From Rhinopithecimicrobium faecis (GTDB taxonomy: Bacteria > Bacteroidota > Bacteroidia > Sphingobacteriales > Sphingobacteriaceae): a stretch of DNA of 64,000 nt. The stretch lies in NCBI GenBank assembly GCA_017942165.1, contig JAGKSB010000002.1, positions 124,001 to 188,000 on the forward strand. Reading direction: 5' to 3'. Shown in pieces: positions 35,263-44,036 of this stretch. Under the pieces are notes generated by a model. It was not told where the DNA came from, made no database searches, and was given only the letters and a program-made list of their open reading frames with translations. How positions within the stretch are numbered: position 1 is the first letter of the stretch; each line of letters begins with the position of its first letter. The position numbers and the translations under genes were made by a program.

Positions 35263-37893
35263 TTATTGATATACATAACTATAAACACCTGATTGAAGTA
35301 TTTTAGCTTCGGAGGTCTTTATCAATGTATGCTGCTGATATACTTTCTTATTAGGTATAGCAGGTAGCATAAGTGTAGCTGTTGTAGCTGGAGGGATTGT
35401 TACAGTTAAAATAATTTTTTTATTAACGGTCTTCCATTCGATTGCTATTTCCCCACGGATACTGCTGTAGCTGGCTTTAAAATCTTTTAATTTTGGCATA
35501 ATATGAGGCTTTAACAGGATATGCTTAAACCCAGGGTTGTCCTCATCAGGTTTAATTCCTGCGATACCTTTGTAGAGCCAAGCGCCGATTTCACCAAACA
35601 TAATATGATTCATAGAAATATCTCTTTTAGCATTAATATTCCAATTTTCGTAGAGAGTTGTTGCTCCATTTTTTATCCACCAGCCCCAAGAGGGGTACTC
35701 TTCACGACTTGCTAAAGTGTATGCTAAGTCAGCATGTCCATTTTCACTTAAAGCATTCAGCAAAGATTTGGTACCTAAAAGTCCTACATCAATTTTATTT
35801 CCATCGGCATTCACTCGCTGCACGAGTTTTGCAACGACTTTAGCCTTAACTTCCTCAGGTACGATGCCCCAATACAAAGGCATACTCTGCTCAGTTTGTA
35901 AACCAGAAGCATATTGTCCAGTAGCAAGATTCAAATACTTGGCATTAATGGCATTTTTAATTTTCCTTGCCAGCTGCTGATATTTCTTGACATCCTCAGG
36001 CATATTAAATAGCTGAGCTGCCTTGGTTAAAATATTAGCATTTGTATAGAAATATATGGACGTTGTTAACTCAACAGATGAAGATGAATTTACGGGCACC
36101 CAGTCTCCCAAGCCCCAGGAAGTCAGCCCCTCTGGGCTTTGCTCATCAATATAATTGACATATCTTTTTAAAGGTTCATAAGCCTGTTGTAGAAGTCTGG
36201 AGTCCCCATAGAAAAGATAGATATTCCAAGGTATAATAGCTATGGAACTCGTCCAATCTGGTCCATTAGCCCAATCATATCCCCAACCACTAGAGGGTAT
36301 TATCGCTGGAAAGATTCCATTCGCTTGTTGCTCATCAAAATGGTCAGCAAGCCATTTTTCATAAATGGTGATCGCATCAAAATTATACAAACCTGTTTCT
36401 ACAGCAATATGTCCATCCCCAGTCCAGCCATTTTTCTCACGTTGCGGGCAGTCCGTAGGGTATCCAAAAAGATTGGATAAATAAGAATTATTGGTAGCGG
36501 ACCATATTTTATTTAGCACTTCATTAGAGGAGTTTATTGTCCCTACCACGGGGACATCCGAATGCATAAAAAAAGCGGTTAAATTATCTTGCTTAATAGC
36601 GAGCGGTATAGAAGATGTCAATTCCACATATTGAAATCCTTTATAATTGAATTTAGGCATAAACTTATCCTGACGGCCACTTAATAGGATAATATCTGTC
36701 TGAAAAGGATCACGGGCATCTTTAGGGCGATAATGCTCATCAATGTTAGAAATATCTACATAGCCTTTGGCATCTAGGCGTTCGCCATGCTTTAATCGGA
36801 TGCGCGTTCCTGAGGGGCCCATAATGGATAATTCCGTAACACCTGCAATATTTCTACCAAAATCAAAAATGTAGGTGGTATCATTCATCTGCGTCATTTT
36901 TAATGGGGGTATCCGCTGAGTATTCCGAATAGGGTGTAAACTTTGAGCCACTATATGCTGTGCCGGAGCTGCTCGAACAACGACAGGCTTCCAATCTTTT
37001 TCTATCTCCTCCTTGGTTAGCCAAGTAGATTTCTCCAATCTTGCATCGTAGTGTTCCGCTGTATAGATACTATTAAATTGAAGGGGTCCTTCGCTAGTTT
37101 TCCAACTTTTATCTGTAGCAATTACTTCAGAAGTTCCATCGACATAATTAATATGTATATCTAAACAGAATGTCGGACGGTTACGCCAAGGAGCTTCATC
37201 AAAATACCAAACGGCCATAGATTGATGGTTGTACCAACCGTTACCAAGTACGACACCTATTAGATTTTGATCTTTGGCCAAGGCTTTAGTAACATCATAG
37301 CTCACATATAAAAGACGCCTATCATACCTTGTAAATGCTGGATCTAAGCGATGGTTACCAACTTTTTCGCCGTTAATTGATAATTCATAAAGTCCACCAG
37401 TAGCTATATAAGCTCTCGCAGACTTAATTTTCTTTTTCAGTAGAATTTGTTTTCGAAAATACGGCGCTGCTAGTTTATTTCTATCATGTCCATCTGAGAT
37501 CCATGAACCCTTCCAATCCTTTGGAGACATCTTCCCCATTTCAAAAGAGGCTACTGCAGAAATTGGTTTTTGGTCTTCAACAATACGCCAAAAATACTTC
37601 TGAAAAGCTTCTAATTGCGCTCCTGAGTATACTATTTGATTTATATCGCTGCTAAAGCCATTTGATTTCCACACTAAATTTCCAGTTTCATTAAAAAGGG
37701 AATCTTTAGAAATCTGAATAAATATTTTTTGTTTAATGTCCGAATCATTCGCTCTAAAATTTAGGCGTGGTCGAGGTATATCCAGACCTATAGGATTTAT
37801 TAAGTATTCCGTTTTTAAATCTATAAAACTAAAGCTTTGTGCTACGCTTTGGTTCACTAAGAGAACGGAAAATAGCAGTAGTAGATAATTCAT
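35263..37893 (-). CDS. Alpha-L-rhamnosidase, GH78 (enzyme 5)
   Basis: An 876-residue exported GH78 enzyme. ATG 37893 gives signal MNYLLLLFSVLLVNQSVAQ; a 16-codon longer frame has no signal and reads into the upstream hairpin. It has the N-terminal domain (LKTEYLINPIGLDIPRPRLNF), the beta-sandwich (ARAYIATGGLYELSINGEKVG), and the barrel with DCPQREKNGWTGD (D481, general acid E486, D493). TLYENW holds the base. The C-terminal beta-sandwich is complete. It is the first enzyme after the SusCD pair, separated from susD by an 11-bp hairpin. Confidence 0.93.
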   Translation of the reverse strand: MNYLLLLFSVLLVNQSVAQSFSFIDLKTEYLINPIGLDIPRPRLNFRANDSDIKQKIFIQISKDSLFNETGNLVWKSNGFSSDINQIVYSGAQLEAFQKYFWRIVEDQKPISAVASFEMGKMSPKDWKGSWISDGHDRNKLAAPYFRKQILLKKKIKSARAYIATGGLYELSINGEKVGNHRLDPAFTRYDRRLLYVSYDVTKALAKDQNLIGVVLGNGWYNHQSMAVWYFDEAPWRNRPTFCLDIHINYVDGTSEVIATDKSWKTSEGPLQFNSIYTAEHYDARLEKSTWLTKEEIEKDWKPVVVRAAPAQHIVAQSLHPIRNTQRIPPLKMTQMNDTTYIFDFGRNIAGVTELSIMGPSGTRIRLKHGERLDAKGYVDISNIDEHYRPKDARDPFQTDIILLSGRQDKFMPKFNYKGFQYVELTSSIPLAIKQDNLTAFFMHSDVPVVGTINSSNEVLNKIWSATNNSYLSNLFGYPTDCPQREKNGWTGDGHIAVETGLYNFDAITIYEKWLADHFDEQQANGIFPAIIPSSGWGYDWANGPDWTSSIAIIPWNIYLFYGDSRLLQQAYEPLKRYVNYIDEQSPEGLTSWGLGDWVPVNSSSSVELTTSIYFYTNANILTKAAQLFNMPEDVKKYQQLARKIKNAINAKYLNLATGQYASGLQTEQSMPLYWGIVPEEVKAKVVAKLVQRVNADGNKIDVGLLGTKSLLNALSENGHADLAYTLASREEYPSWGWWIKNGATTLYENWNINAKRDISMNHIMFGEIGAWLYKGIAGIKPDEDNPGFKHILLKPHIMPKLKDFKASYSSIRGEIAIEWKTVNKKIILTVTIPPATTATLMLPAIPNKKVYQQHTLIKTSEAKILQSGVYSYVYQ

Positions 37894-37912
37894 AATACAA
37901 TTGGTTAAATGG

Positions 37913-37943
37913 ACATGCCCAACACTAGAAAGGTTGGGCATGT
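37913..37943 (-). terminator. Intra-operon hairpin between susD and enzyme 5
   Basis: An 11-bp perfect stem (ACATGCCCAAC at 37913-37923 with 37933-37943) has a 9-nt loop. No T tract follows on the minus strand, so it is more likely an mRNA-stabilising or attenuating hairpin that caps the susCD message than a full terminator. Confidence 0.5.
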
Positions 37944-37952
37944 AACTTGTTA

Positions 37953-39443
37953 TTATAAAGGATTTTGAGTCAACTTATCTAAATTAACCTCTTTTTGAGG
38001 AATGGCTAGCAGTAGATTATTACTTGTAATAGTATAAGCATTAGCTGGAATATAGGTACCTCGCGCTTTCTCTCTTACTCCATGTGCTTTCATAACTTCA
38101 ATTGCTGTACCCCAACGTACTAAATCATACCAGCGGTGGTTTTCAAAAGCTAATTCAACACGACGTTCTTGCATAATAGCTGCTCTAAACTCTTGCTGAC
38201 TCGTTGTTGTTTTATCACTTAATCCCGCTCTACGACGAACAGCATTCAGGTATATGGAAGCTTCTCCTGAAGGAGAAAATGCGAGTTCATTCAATCCTTC
38301 AGCCAGCATTAAAAGTACATCAGCATACCTCAGTATGGGAAAGTTCACATCTGTTTGCCAACTAGTAACAAATCCATGATTAAATTTTTTAATGTAAGGC
38401 ACATTGACGACTTGTTGATTTGCATTTGTAAAACGCTCAGCTAATGAGGCCGATTTCCTAATATCACCATTTTCATAGGATTCAATAAGATCTTTTGTAG
38501 GAATATTCCAACCAGATTCTACGGCTAATTGCACTGAAGGATCTTGCGTTATTACAAACCCGGAATTATAGGGAGCGAAACGATACATAAAATCAGATGC
38601 TAATGCCGGATTGGAACCTAAATATTGAATTTCAAAAATTGATTCGACCCCATTTTTACTTCCTGGAGCAAAATTTTTCATATAATCAGCATGTAGGCTA
38701 TAACCTAAATTTGTGACTACTTTTAACTGTTCCACAGCCTTATCATACTGTTTTAAAGTAAGATAAACTTTCCCTAACAAGGCACGTGCAGCCCCTTCAG
38801 TAACACGACCTTGATCCTGTGCAGCATAGCGAATTCCTTTCAATCCCTCCACCGCTTCTGAAAGATCTTCAATAATAAAGTCATAAGTATCTGCGATGGT
38901 AGCTCTTCCTTGGGAAAGTGCTAAGTCAGGAGAACTAGTTGCTACCTTTTTCAAAGGCACGCCACCAAATTGTCGTACTAAATTAAAATAGTGAAAAGCG
39001 CGTAAAAATTTCACTTCTCCAGTATACTGCTTTTTGATATTATCAGCTAATGCAACCCCTTCCATTTTGTTAAGGACTTCATTAGATCTTGATATACCTT
39101 GATAGCTAGCTTGCCAAAATTGACTAATAGGTTCTGCTGTAGCAGAAGTTAGAAACTGATCGATAAATTCTCGCGCTTCATGACCACGGTCAGTTGTATT
39201 ATTTTGATACGTCGTATTGTCGGAACGCATCTCACCAAATAGCCAGTAATTTATTTTCCCCAGCCCTTGTAATGTGGAGTAAGAACCATTTACAGCCTGT
39301 TTTAACTCCGATTCATTTCTATAAAAGTTTTCTGCATTAACATAAGTTTCCGGATTTAAGCTAAGAAAATCCTTACTACAAGCCGACAATAGCACTATTG
39401 AAGCTAGGCTCACATATAATTTTGTTATTCTTTTCATCTTCAA
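37953..39443 (-). CDS. susD: RagB/SusD family surface lipoprotein (pair 2)
   Basis: A 496-residue SusD-like glycan-binding lipoprotein (lipobox LLSAC). The conserved beginning (FLSLNPETYVNAENFYRNESELKQAVNGSYS), the TPR region (EVKFLRAFHYFNLVRQFGGVPL) and the end (ERRVELAFENHRWYDLVRWG) are all present. An alternative ATG lies two codons in. It follows its susC after 5 bp. Surrounded by rhamnosidases, it probably binds a rhamnose-containing oligosaccharide at the cell surface. Confidence 0.95.
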   Translation of the reverse strand: MKMKRITKLYVSLASIVLLSACSKDFLSLNPETYVNAENFYRNESELKQAVNGSYSTLQGLGKINYWLFGEMRSDNTTYQNNTTDRGHEAREFIDQFLTSATAEPISQFWQASYQGISRSNEVLNKMEGVALADNIKKQYTGEVKFLRAFHYFNLVRQFGGVPLKKVATSSPDLALSQGRATIADTYDFIIEDLSEAVEGLKGIRYAAQDQGRVTEGAARALLGKVYLTLKQYDKAVEQLKVVTNLGYSLHADYMKNFAPGSKNGVESIFEIQYLGSNPALASDFMYRFAPYNSGFVITQDPSVQLAVESGWNIPTKDLIESYENGDIRKSASLAERFTNANQQVVNVPYIKKFNHGFVTSWQTDVNFPILRYADVLLMLAEGLNELAFSPSGEASIYLNAVRRRAGLSDKTTTSQQEFRAAIMQERRVELAFENHRWYDLVRWGTAIEVMKAHGVREKARGTYIPANAYTITSNNLLLAIPQKEVNLDKLTQNPL

Positions 39444-39448
39444 GGGTA

Positions 39449-42400
39449 TTAAAAATTCATATTAAGACCAATCGTAAAAGTTCTAGGTAAAGGGTAAGAG
39501 GTATAATCTAATCCCGGAACTAAGGCTAGGCCATGTCCTCCTTCATTACTTCTAGGCACAACATCTGGGTTTCCTCCTGAATAGTTGGTAAAAGTTGCTA
39601 AATTCTGAATCGATCCATAAATTCTTAAATGCTGAAATGATGGCCATTTTGAAAGCATAGATTTAGGAAATGTGTAGCCTAAACTTAAATTTTGAATCCG
39701 TAAAAAGGATCCATCCTCCACCCATGATGAGTTAACATCGCGATACATAACACGGGCACCATTTGTTGTAGGCACGAGTCCATTTCCAGGGTTAGATTCC
39801 GAGCGCCAGCGATCTAACACGGAGCGGTCTACATTAAAGATACCATCGATATTATTCAGGTATTGATTAGCCTGTTTTAGGATATCATTCCCAACAGATC
39901 CTGTTAGTAAAATCCCAAGGTCAACTCCCTTATAGCTAAAACTATTAGTCATACCGAATACGAAATCAGGAGTAGGATTCCCGATTACATCGAAATCTTT
40001 AATAGGTTCAATAACTCCATTTCCATCGACATCTTTATACTTAATAGACCCTAAAACAGAGGTAACATGTTTAGGTGAAGCATCAAAATCAGCTTTAGTA
40101 GCATAAGTTCCTTGATTTACATAACCATAAAACAATCCAATAGGGCTACCCACTTGGGTAATATGTGTATAATGACCTTCCCCAGAACGACCAGAATATA
40201 TAGGATCATTCTTTTCATTTAGGGCCATCACACGATTTCTGTTGAATGATATATTAAAATTAGTATTCCACTTAAAAGCACGATCAATATTTTTGGTCGT
40301 TAAACTAATTTCCACACCTTGATTTCTAATTTTCCCTGAATTAATTAATGCTCTGTTATAGCCTGATGAAAGCGGGATTTCAGAATTATACAACATACCC
40401 GTAGTATTTCTACTGTAGAAGTCTACTGTTAGATTAACTCTATTTTTCAAAATATTGAAATCTACACCGAAATCTAACTGTTGTGATTCCTCCCATGTTA
40501 ACTGTGGATTTGGAAGTGTTGTAGAAACACGTCCCCCAGCTAGTACCCCACCAAACACATAATTAGCCGTACCTACGCTGGATACATAGGCATAATTTCC
40601 AATATTAAAGTTCCCTGATAAACCATAACTTCCACGGAATTTTAACTCATCAATCCATGAGACATTCTTAAAAAAAGGTTCCTCACTTAAGCGATAAGCA
40701 ATTGCTCCTGAAGGGAAAGTTCCATACCGATTTTCAAATCCAAAACGAGAAGAACCATCGCGACGTATCGTCCCAGTAAGGATTAATTTATTTCTGTATG
40801 CGTAATTTACACGTGCAAAGTAGGATAGTAAAGACCACTCTTGGATATCTTGGCCCCAGCCATTGATTGTGGCTGCGGCATTAATTGACTGTATCAGGTC
40901 ATCGGGATAATTCCTTGCAGCGATATTTAATCCTTCAGAACGCTCCTTCTGTGCAGAATAGCCCAAGATAGCGTCCACCTTATGATGTTCACCAAATCTA
41001 CGATCATAGTTTAAAAGAAACTCTGAAAGCCAGTTGAAATTAGATGATTTTCCAGTACCTGAATTAGCAATATATCCAGAAGGAGGTGCATTAATACCTC
41101 CGACAAAACTAGGATTATAAACAAAACCACTTCCTACAGAATAATCTACGTTAAAGCTATATTTAGCTTTTAATCCCTCCAGGATTGAAAGTTCCAAAAA
41201 TGAACCTCCTAGGCCACGAAATAGCTTCTGCTTATTAGCGCCATATTGTAATTTATTTAAAGGGTGAGGTCCGCTATACATATCTGGGGATGTTATATAG
41301 GGAGTACGATTTCCCTGCTCATCCAGAGAAGATACTAAAGGAGAGTACCATAAACTGCTGGTAACAACATCAACAAAGCTAGTCTCAAAATCATTGATAA
41401 CTTGATGAGAATAGGTAGGTGCGATATTCAACCCAACTTTTAAACGTTTAGAAATGGAAACATCTGTGTTCATACGCGCAGAAAAGCGATCATATCCTGT
41501 ATATTTTAATACACCATCTTGCTTTAAATAGCCCATGGAGAATGCGTATTTAGCATCTTCAACTCCCCCACGTACATTCGCATTAATAGCATGTTGTGCT
41601 GCATTGCGGAATAATAAATCGTACCAATCTGTACCTTTTCCATATTGCGCTGGATTTCTATAGGCCTCAGGAATATCCGCATCTGTAGCTACCTCTCCGC
41701 GAGCGATAAAGGCATCCTGAATAATTTCTTTTCTAAACTGAGCAAACTCTTGTGCATTCAACAAGGATGGTCTTCCTTGCTGTGGCACAGAAGCTATGCC
41801 TGTATAGCCTGTAAGATCTACCGTAGGCTTACCTGACTTCCCTGCTTTGGTAGTAATGATGACAACACCATTGGCACCACGTGAACCATAGATTGCAGTA
41901 GAAGACGCGTCTTTTAAGACAGTGATTGACTCAATATCATCAGGGTTAATGGTATTCAAAGGGTTACTTGTTCTACCTGTTGAGCCACTAATTGGAAATC
42001 CATCAATTACGAATAAAGGATCATCTCCGGCACCAATAGATCCCGATCCACGAATTTTTATTTGGGAACCTCCACCAGCTATACCTGTAGGAGTTTTTAT
42101 TTGCACACCGGCAATTTGTCCTGTTAGTTTTTGATCTACTCCTGCTACGGGAATATCTTTTACTGCTGACAGGCTAACCTGCCCTACAGCACCTGTTAAA
42201 TCTTGCTTTTGAAGTTTTCCATACCCAATAACTACAACTTCATCAATTTCAGCTGCAGATTTACTTAACTCAACAAGTAAATTTTGCTTATCCAATGGAT
42301 ATTCAGCAGTGATATAACCTATCATCCGAATAATAATCTTTTCGTTGGGTTGCGCATCAATAGAAAATGCACCGTCGGCACCTGAAGATGTTGCCTTGTT

Positions 42401-42565
42401 AGAATTTTTTAGCTGTACAGTGGCTCCTGCAACAGCCTCTCCATTTGAGCGTATTACTCCTCTGAAGGATGTAAGATTACTTTGAGCATATGAGCTCAAA
42501 TAAATCATCACGAATAGGATCACGAGCAAAATATTCTTGCCGTTAAATTTCGTTTTCATATACAA
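39449..42565 (-). CDS. susC: SusC/RagA family TonB-linked outer-membrane channel (pair 2)
   Basis: A 1038-residue SusC-type transporter. The signal (ILLVILFVMIYLSSYAQ) is followed by the carboxypeptidase-like domain (SFRGVIRSNGEAVAGATVQLKN), TonB-box region (IDEVVVIGYG), the plug (KIRGSGSIGAGDDPLFVIDGF; LKDASSTAIYGSRGANGVVIITTK) and the barrel ending GLNMNF. It leads the operon susC-susD-GH78-GH78 and probably imports rhamno-oligosaccharides. Its upstream gap holds operator-like element B but no TAnnTTTG box, which fits an activator-dependent promoter. Confidence 0.96.
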   Translation of the reverse strand: MYMKTKFNGKNILLVILFVMIYLSSYAQSNLTSFRGVIRSNGEAVAGATVQLKNSNKATSSGADGAFSIDAQPNEKIIIRMIGYITAEYPLDKQNLLVELSKSAAEIDEVVVIGYGKLQKQDLTGAVGQVSLSAVKDIPVAGVDQKLTGQIAGVQIKTPTGIAGGGSQIKIRGSGSIGAGDDPLFVIDGFPISGSTGRTSNPLNTINPDDIESITVLKDASSTAIYGSRGANGVVIITTKAGKSGKPTVDLTGYTGIASVPQQGRPSLLNAQEFAQFRKEIIQDAFIARGEVATDADIPEAYRNPAQYGKGTDWYDLLFRNAAQHAINANVRGGVEDAKYAFSMGYLKQDGVLKYTGYDRFSARMNTDVSISKRLKVGLNIAPTYSHQVINDFETSFVDVVTSSLWYSPLVSSLDEQGNRTPYITSPDMYSGPHPLNKLQYGANKQKLFRGLGGSFLELSILEGLKAKYSFNVDYSVGSGFVYNPSFVGGINAPPSGYIANSGTGKSSNFNWLSEFLLNYDRRFGEHHKVDAILGYSAQKERSEGLNIAARNYPDDLIQSINAAATINGWGQDIQEWSLLSYFARVNYAYRNKLILTGTIRRDGSSRFGFENRYGTFPSGAIAYRLSEEPFFKNVSWIDELKFRGSYGLSGNFNIGNYAYVSSVGTANYVFGGVLAGGRVSTTLPNPQLTWEESQQLDFGVDFNILKNRVNLTVDFYSRNTTGMLYNSEIPLSSGYNRALINSGKIRNQGVEISLTTKNIDRAFKWNTNFNISFNRNRVMALNEKNDPIYSGRSGEGHYTHITQVGSPIGLFYGYVNQGTYATKADFDASPKHVTSVLGSIKYKDVDGNGVIEPIKDFDVIGNPTPDFVFGMTNSFSYKGVDLGILLTGSVGNDILKQANQYLNNIDGIFNVDRSVLDRWRSESNPGNGLVPTTNGARVMYRDVNSSWVEDGSFLRIQNLSLGYTFPKSMLSKWPSFQHLRIYGSIQNLATFTNYSGGNPDVVPRSNEGGHGLALVPGLDYTSYPLPRTFTIGLNMNF

Positions 42566-42681
42566 TACATTTAGTTAATAATTGGCTACTAGATTATTTC
42601 GCGAACGGAGGTTGTTTTGAAATAACTGTAAATTGGTTTTCTTTAAGTATCTCTAAATAAAGAAATTCTACTAACAAACGC

Positions 42682-42697
42682 ATCATGTACTATCCTG
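42682..42697 (-). promoter_or_regulatory. Operator-like element B upstream of susC (pair 2)
   Basis: On the plus strand it reads ATCATG-TACT-ATCCTG, with half-sites 10 bp apart, 117 bp upstream of the susC start. The 18 bp from 42681 match element C at 16 of 18 positions. Confidence 0.6.
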
Positions 42698-42708
42698 CTT
42701 TGATAACA

Positions 42709-42736
42709 AAAATGCCGCTTTGGAAAGCGGCATTTT
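42709..42736 (-). terminator. Terminator of the long GH106-GH92 operon
   Basis: A 13-bp stem (AAAATGCCGCTTT at 42709-42721 with 42724-42736) has a very short loop and is followed on the minus strand by T runs. It lies just beyond the M28 peptidase stop. Confidence 0.9.
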
Positions 42737-42761
42737 CAACAGAAAAATAACGAAAAGCCAC

Positions 42762-44036
42762 CTAAAATGTTGCGATAAAATGTTTCAATAGTTCTGCATA
42801 ATTCGTGAAATTCGTGAAAGGCAAAGTTTCATAACGGTCAAAGATATCATGATATGCATCAATACCTCCTAAGGTATAGATAAAGAAGCTTGGAACACCC
42901 TTTTCAAAAAATGGGGCGTGATCAGAGCGGTTCATAGTACTCCGAATTTTTACATCAGGAAGAAATTTATGCTGCGCATTTAAGGCTACCATACGATCGA
43001 ATTCTTTTCTAAACTCCGTACCATTTACCACTTGAATACCATCATCTCCAGTACCTGCCATATCTAGATTTACAAGAAACTTAATCTTAGCCAGTGGTAA
43101 GAGCGGATTGTTGGCGTAGTATTTTGACCCTTGAAGGCCTATCTCTTCCCCTGAAAAGGCTAGAAATACCATATTATACTTTGGTGGATTTTCCGCATAA
43201 TATTTTGCAAGGTACAATAAGAGGGCAGTACCACTAGCATTATCATTGGCTCCTGGAAAATATACTTTTTTCCCTATCCCTCCTATGTGATCATAATGTG
43301 CCGTGATTACAAGTGTAGAATCCGTATTGGATGTCCCCGGAATATATCCACAGACATTCTGCGTAATATGCTTAGGATTCAGCTTAGGGGCTATATTTAT
43401 AGCTAGTTGATTCGTACTAGTAGGATCTAATTTCAGATTCTGTGTGATAATACAGGCCTTTTTTTGCTGGTAGGTTAAGGCACGCCATTTTAATTTTTGC
43501 TTAGAGTTAAGAATTATTCCTTCAAAAAGACCACGATCTTTTAACTGATCTAAGACTACTTTCCATTCTGGAGCTTTTAAAAGCTTAAGTGTTTCATCTT
43601 CATCAATAAATAACACTTTACCTTTCCAAGCGGTATTGGTTACTAAAGATTCAATATATTCAGGTGTTGAAGATGTAATGGTAATAGGCTGAATAGCAAA
43701 TTTCCCAGCAATTGCAGGACTTGCAGCGTCCACTAAATAATTTATAGCTAACTGCAATTTTTTACCATTTACACGAACGGTAGGTTCTACAGGAAACGTA
43801 TTTGCAGAGAAGCTATACGATTGAAAGTAGGAATCTCCTAACGGTTGAAGCTTGAATTCTTTAAATTCCTTACGGATAAATTCTGCAGCCTTTCTATCCC
43901 CATTATGTAAGTATCCTCGACCGAAATAAGGTTTTGATGCGAGTTCTTCAACAACCTTACGGCCGTAGCCTTCCTGTGCAAATAGGTTATTAAAAATTAG
44001 TAAAAAGCTTAAAAGAAAGAAGATATTAGTTTTCAT
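42762..44036 (-). CDS. M28-family zinc metallopeptidase, exported
   Basis: A 424-residue exported peptidase. ATG 44036 gives signal MKTNIFFLLSFLLIFNNLFA; the longer frame from 44081 lies inside the preceding gene. M28 metal and catalytic motifs are in order: ITAHYDHIG (His), PGANDNASG (bridging Asp), FSGEEIGLQGS (Glu-Glu), LDMAGTG (Asp) and RSDHAPF (His). A PA-like insert precedes the peptidase core. It should act as an aminopeptidase in the periplasm. It overlaps the CocE-type gene by 11 bp, so the two are translationally coupled, and it is the last gene of the operon. A peptidase in a glycan operon may point to a glycopeptide substrate. Confidence 0.9.
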   Translation of the reverse strand: MKTNIFFLLSFLLIFNNLFAQEGYGRKVVEELASKPYFGRGYLHNGDRKAAEFIRKEFKEFKLQPLGDSYFQSYSFSANTFPVEPTVRVNGKKLQLAINYLVDAASPAIAGKFAIQPITITSSTPEYIESLVTNTAWKGKVLFIDEDETLKLLKAPEWKVVLDQLKDRGLFEGIILNSKQKLKWRALTYQQKKACIITQNLKLDPTSTNQLAINIAPKLNPKHITQNVCGYIPGTSNTDSTLVITAHYDHIGGIGKKVYFPGANDNASGTALLLYLAKYYAENPPKYNMVFLAFSGEEIGLQGSKYYANNPLLPLAKIKFLVNLDMAGTGDDGIQVVNGTEFRKEFDRMVALNAQHKFLPDVKIRSTMNRSDHAPFFEKGVPSFFIYTLGGIDAYHDIFDRYETLPFTNFTNYAELLKHFIATF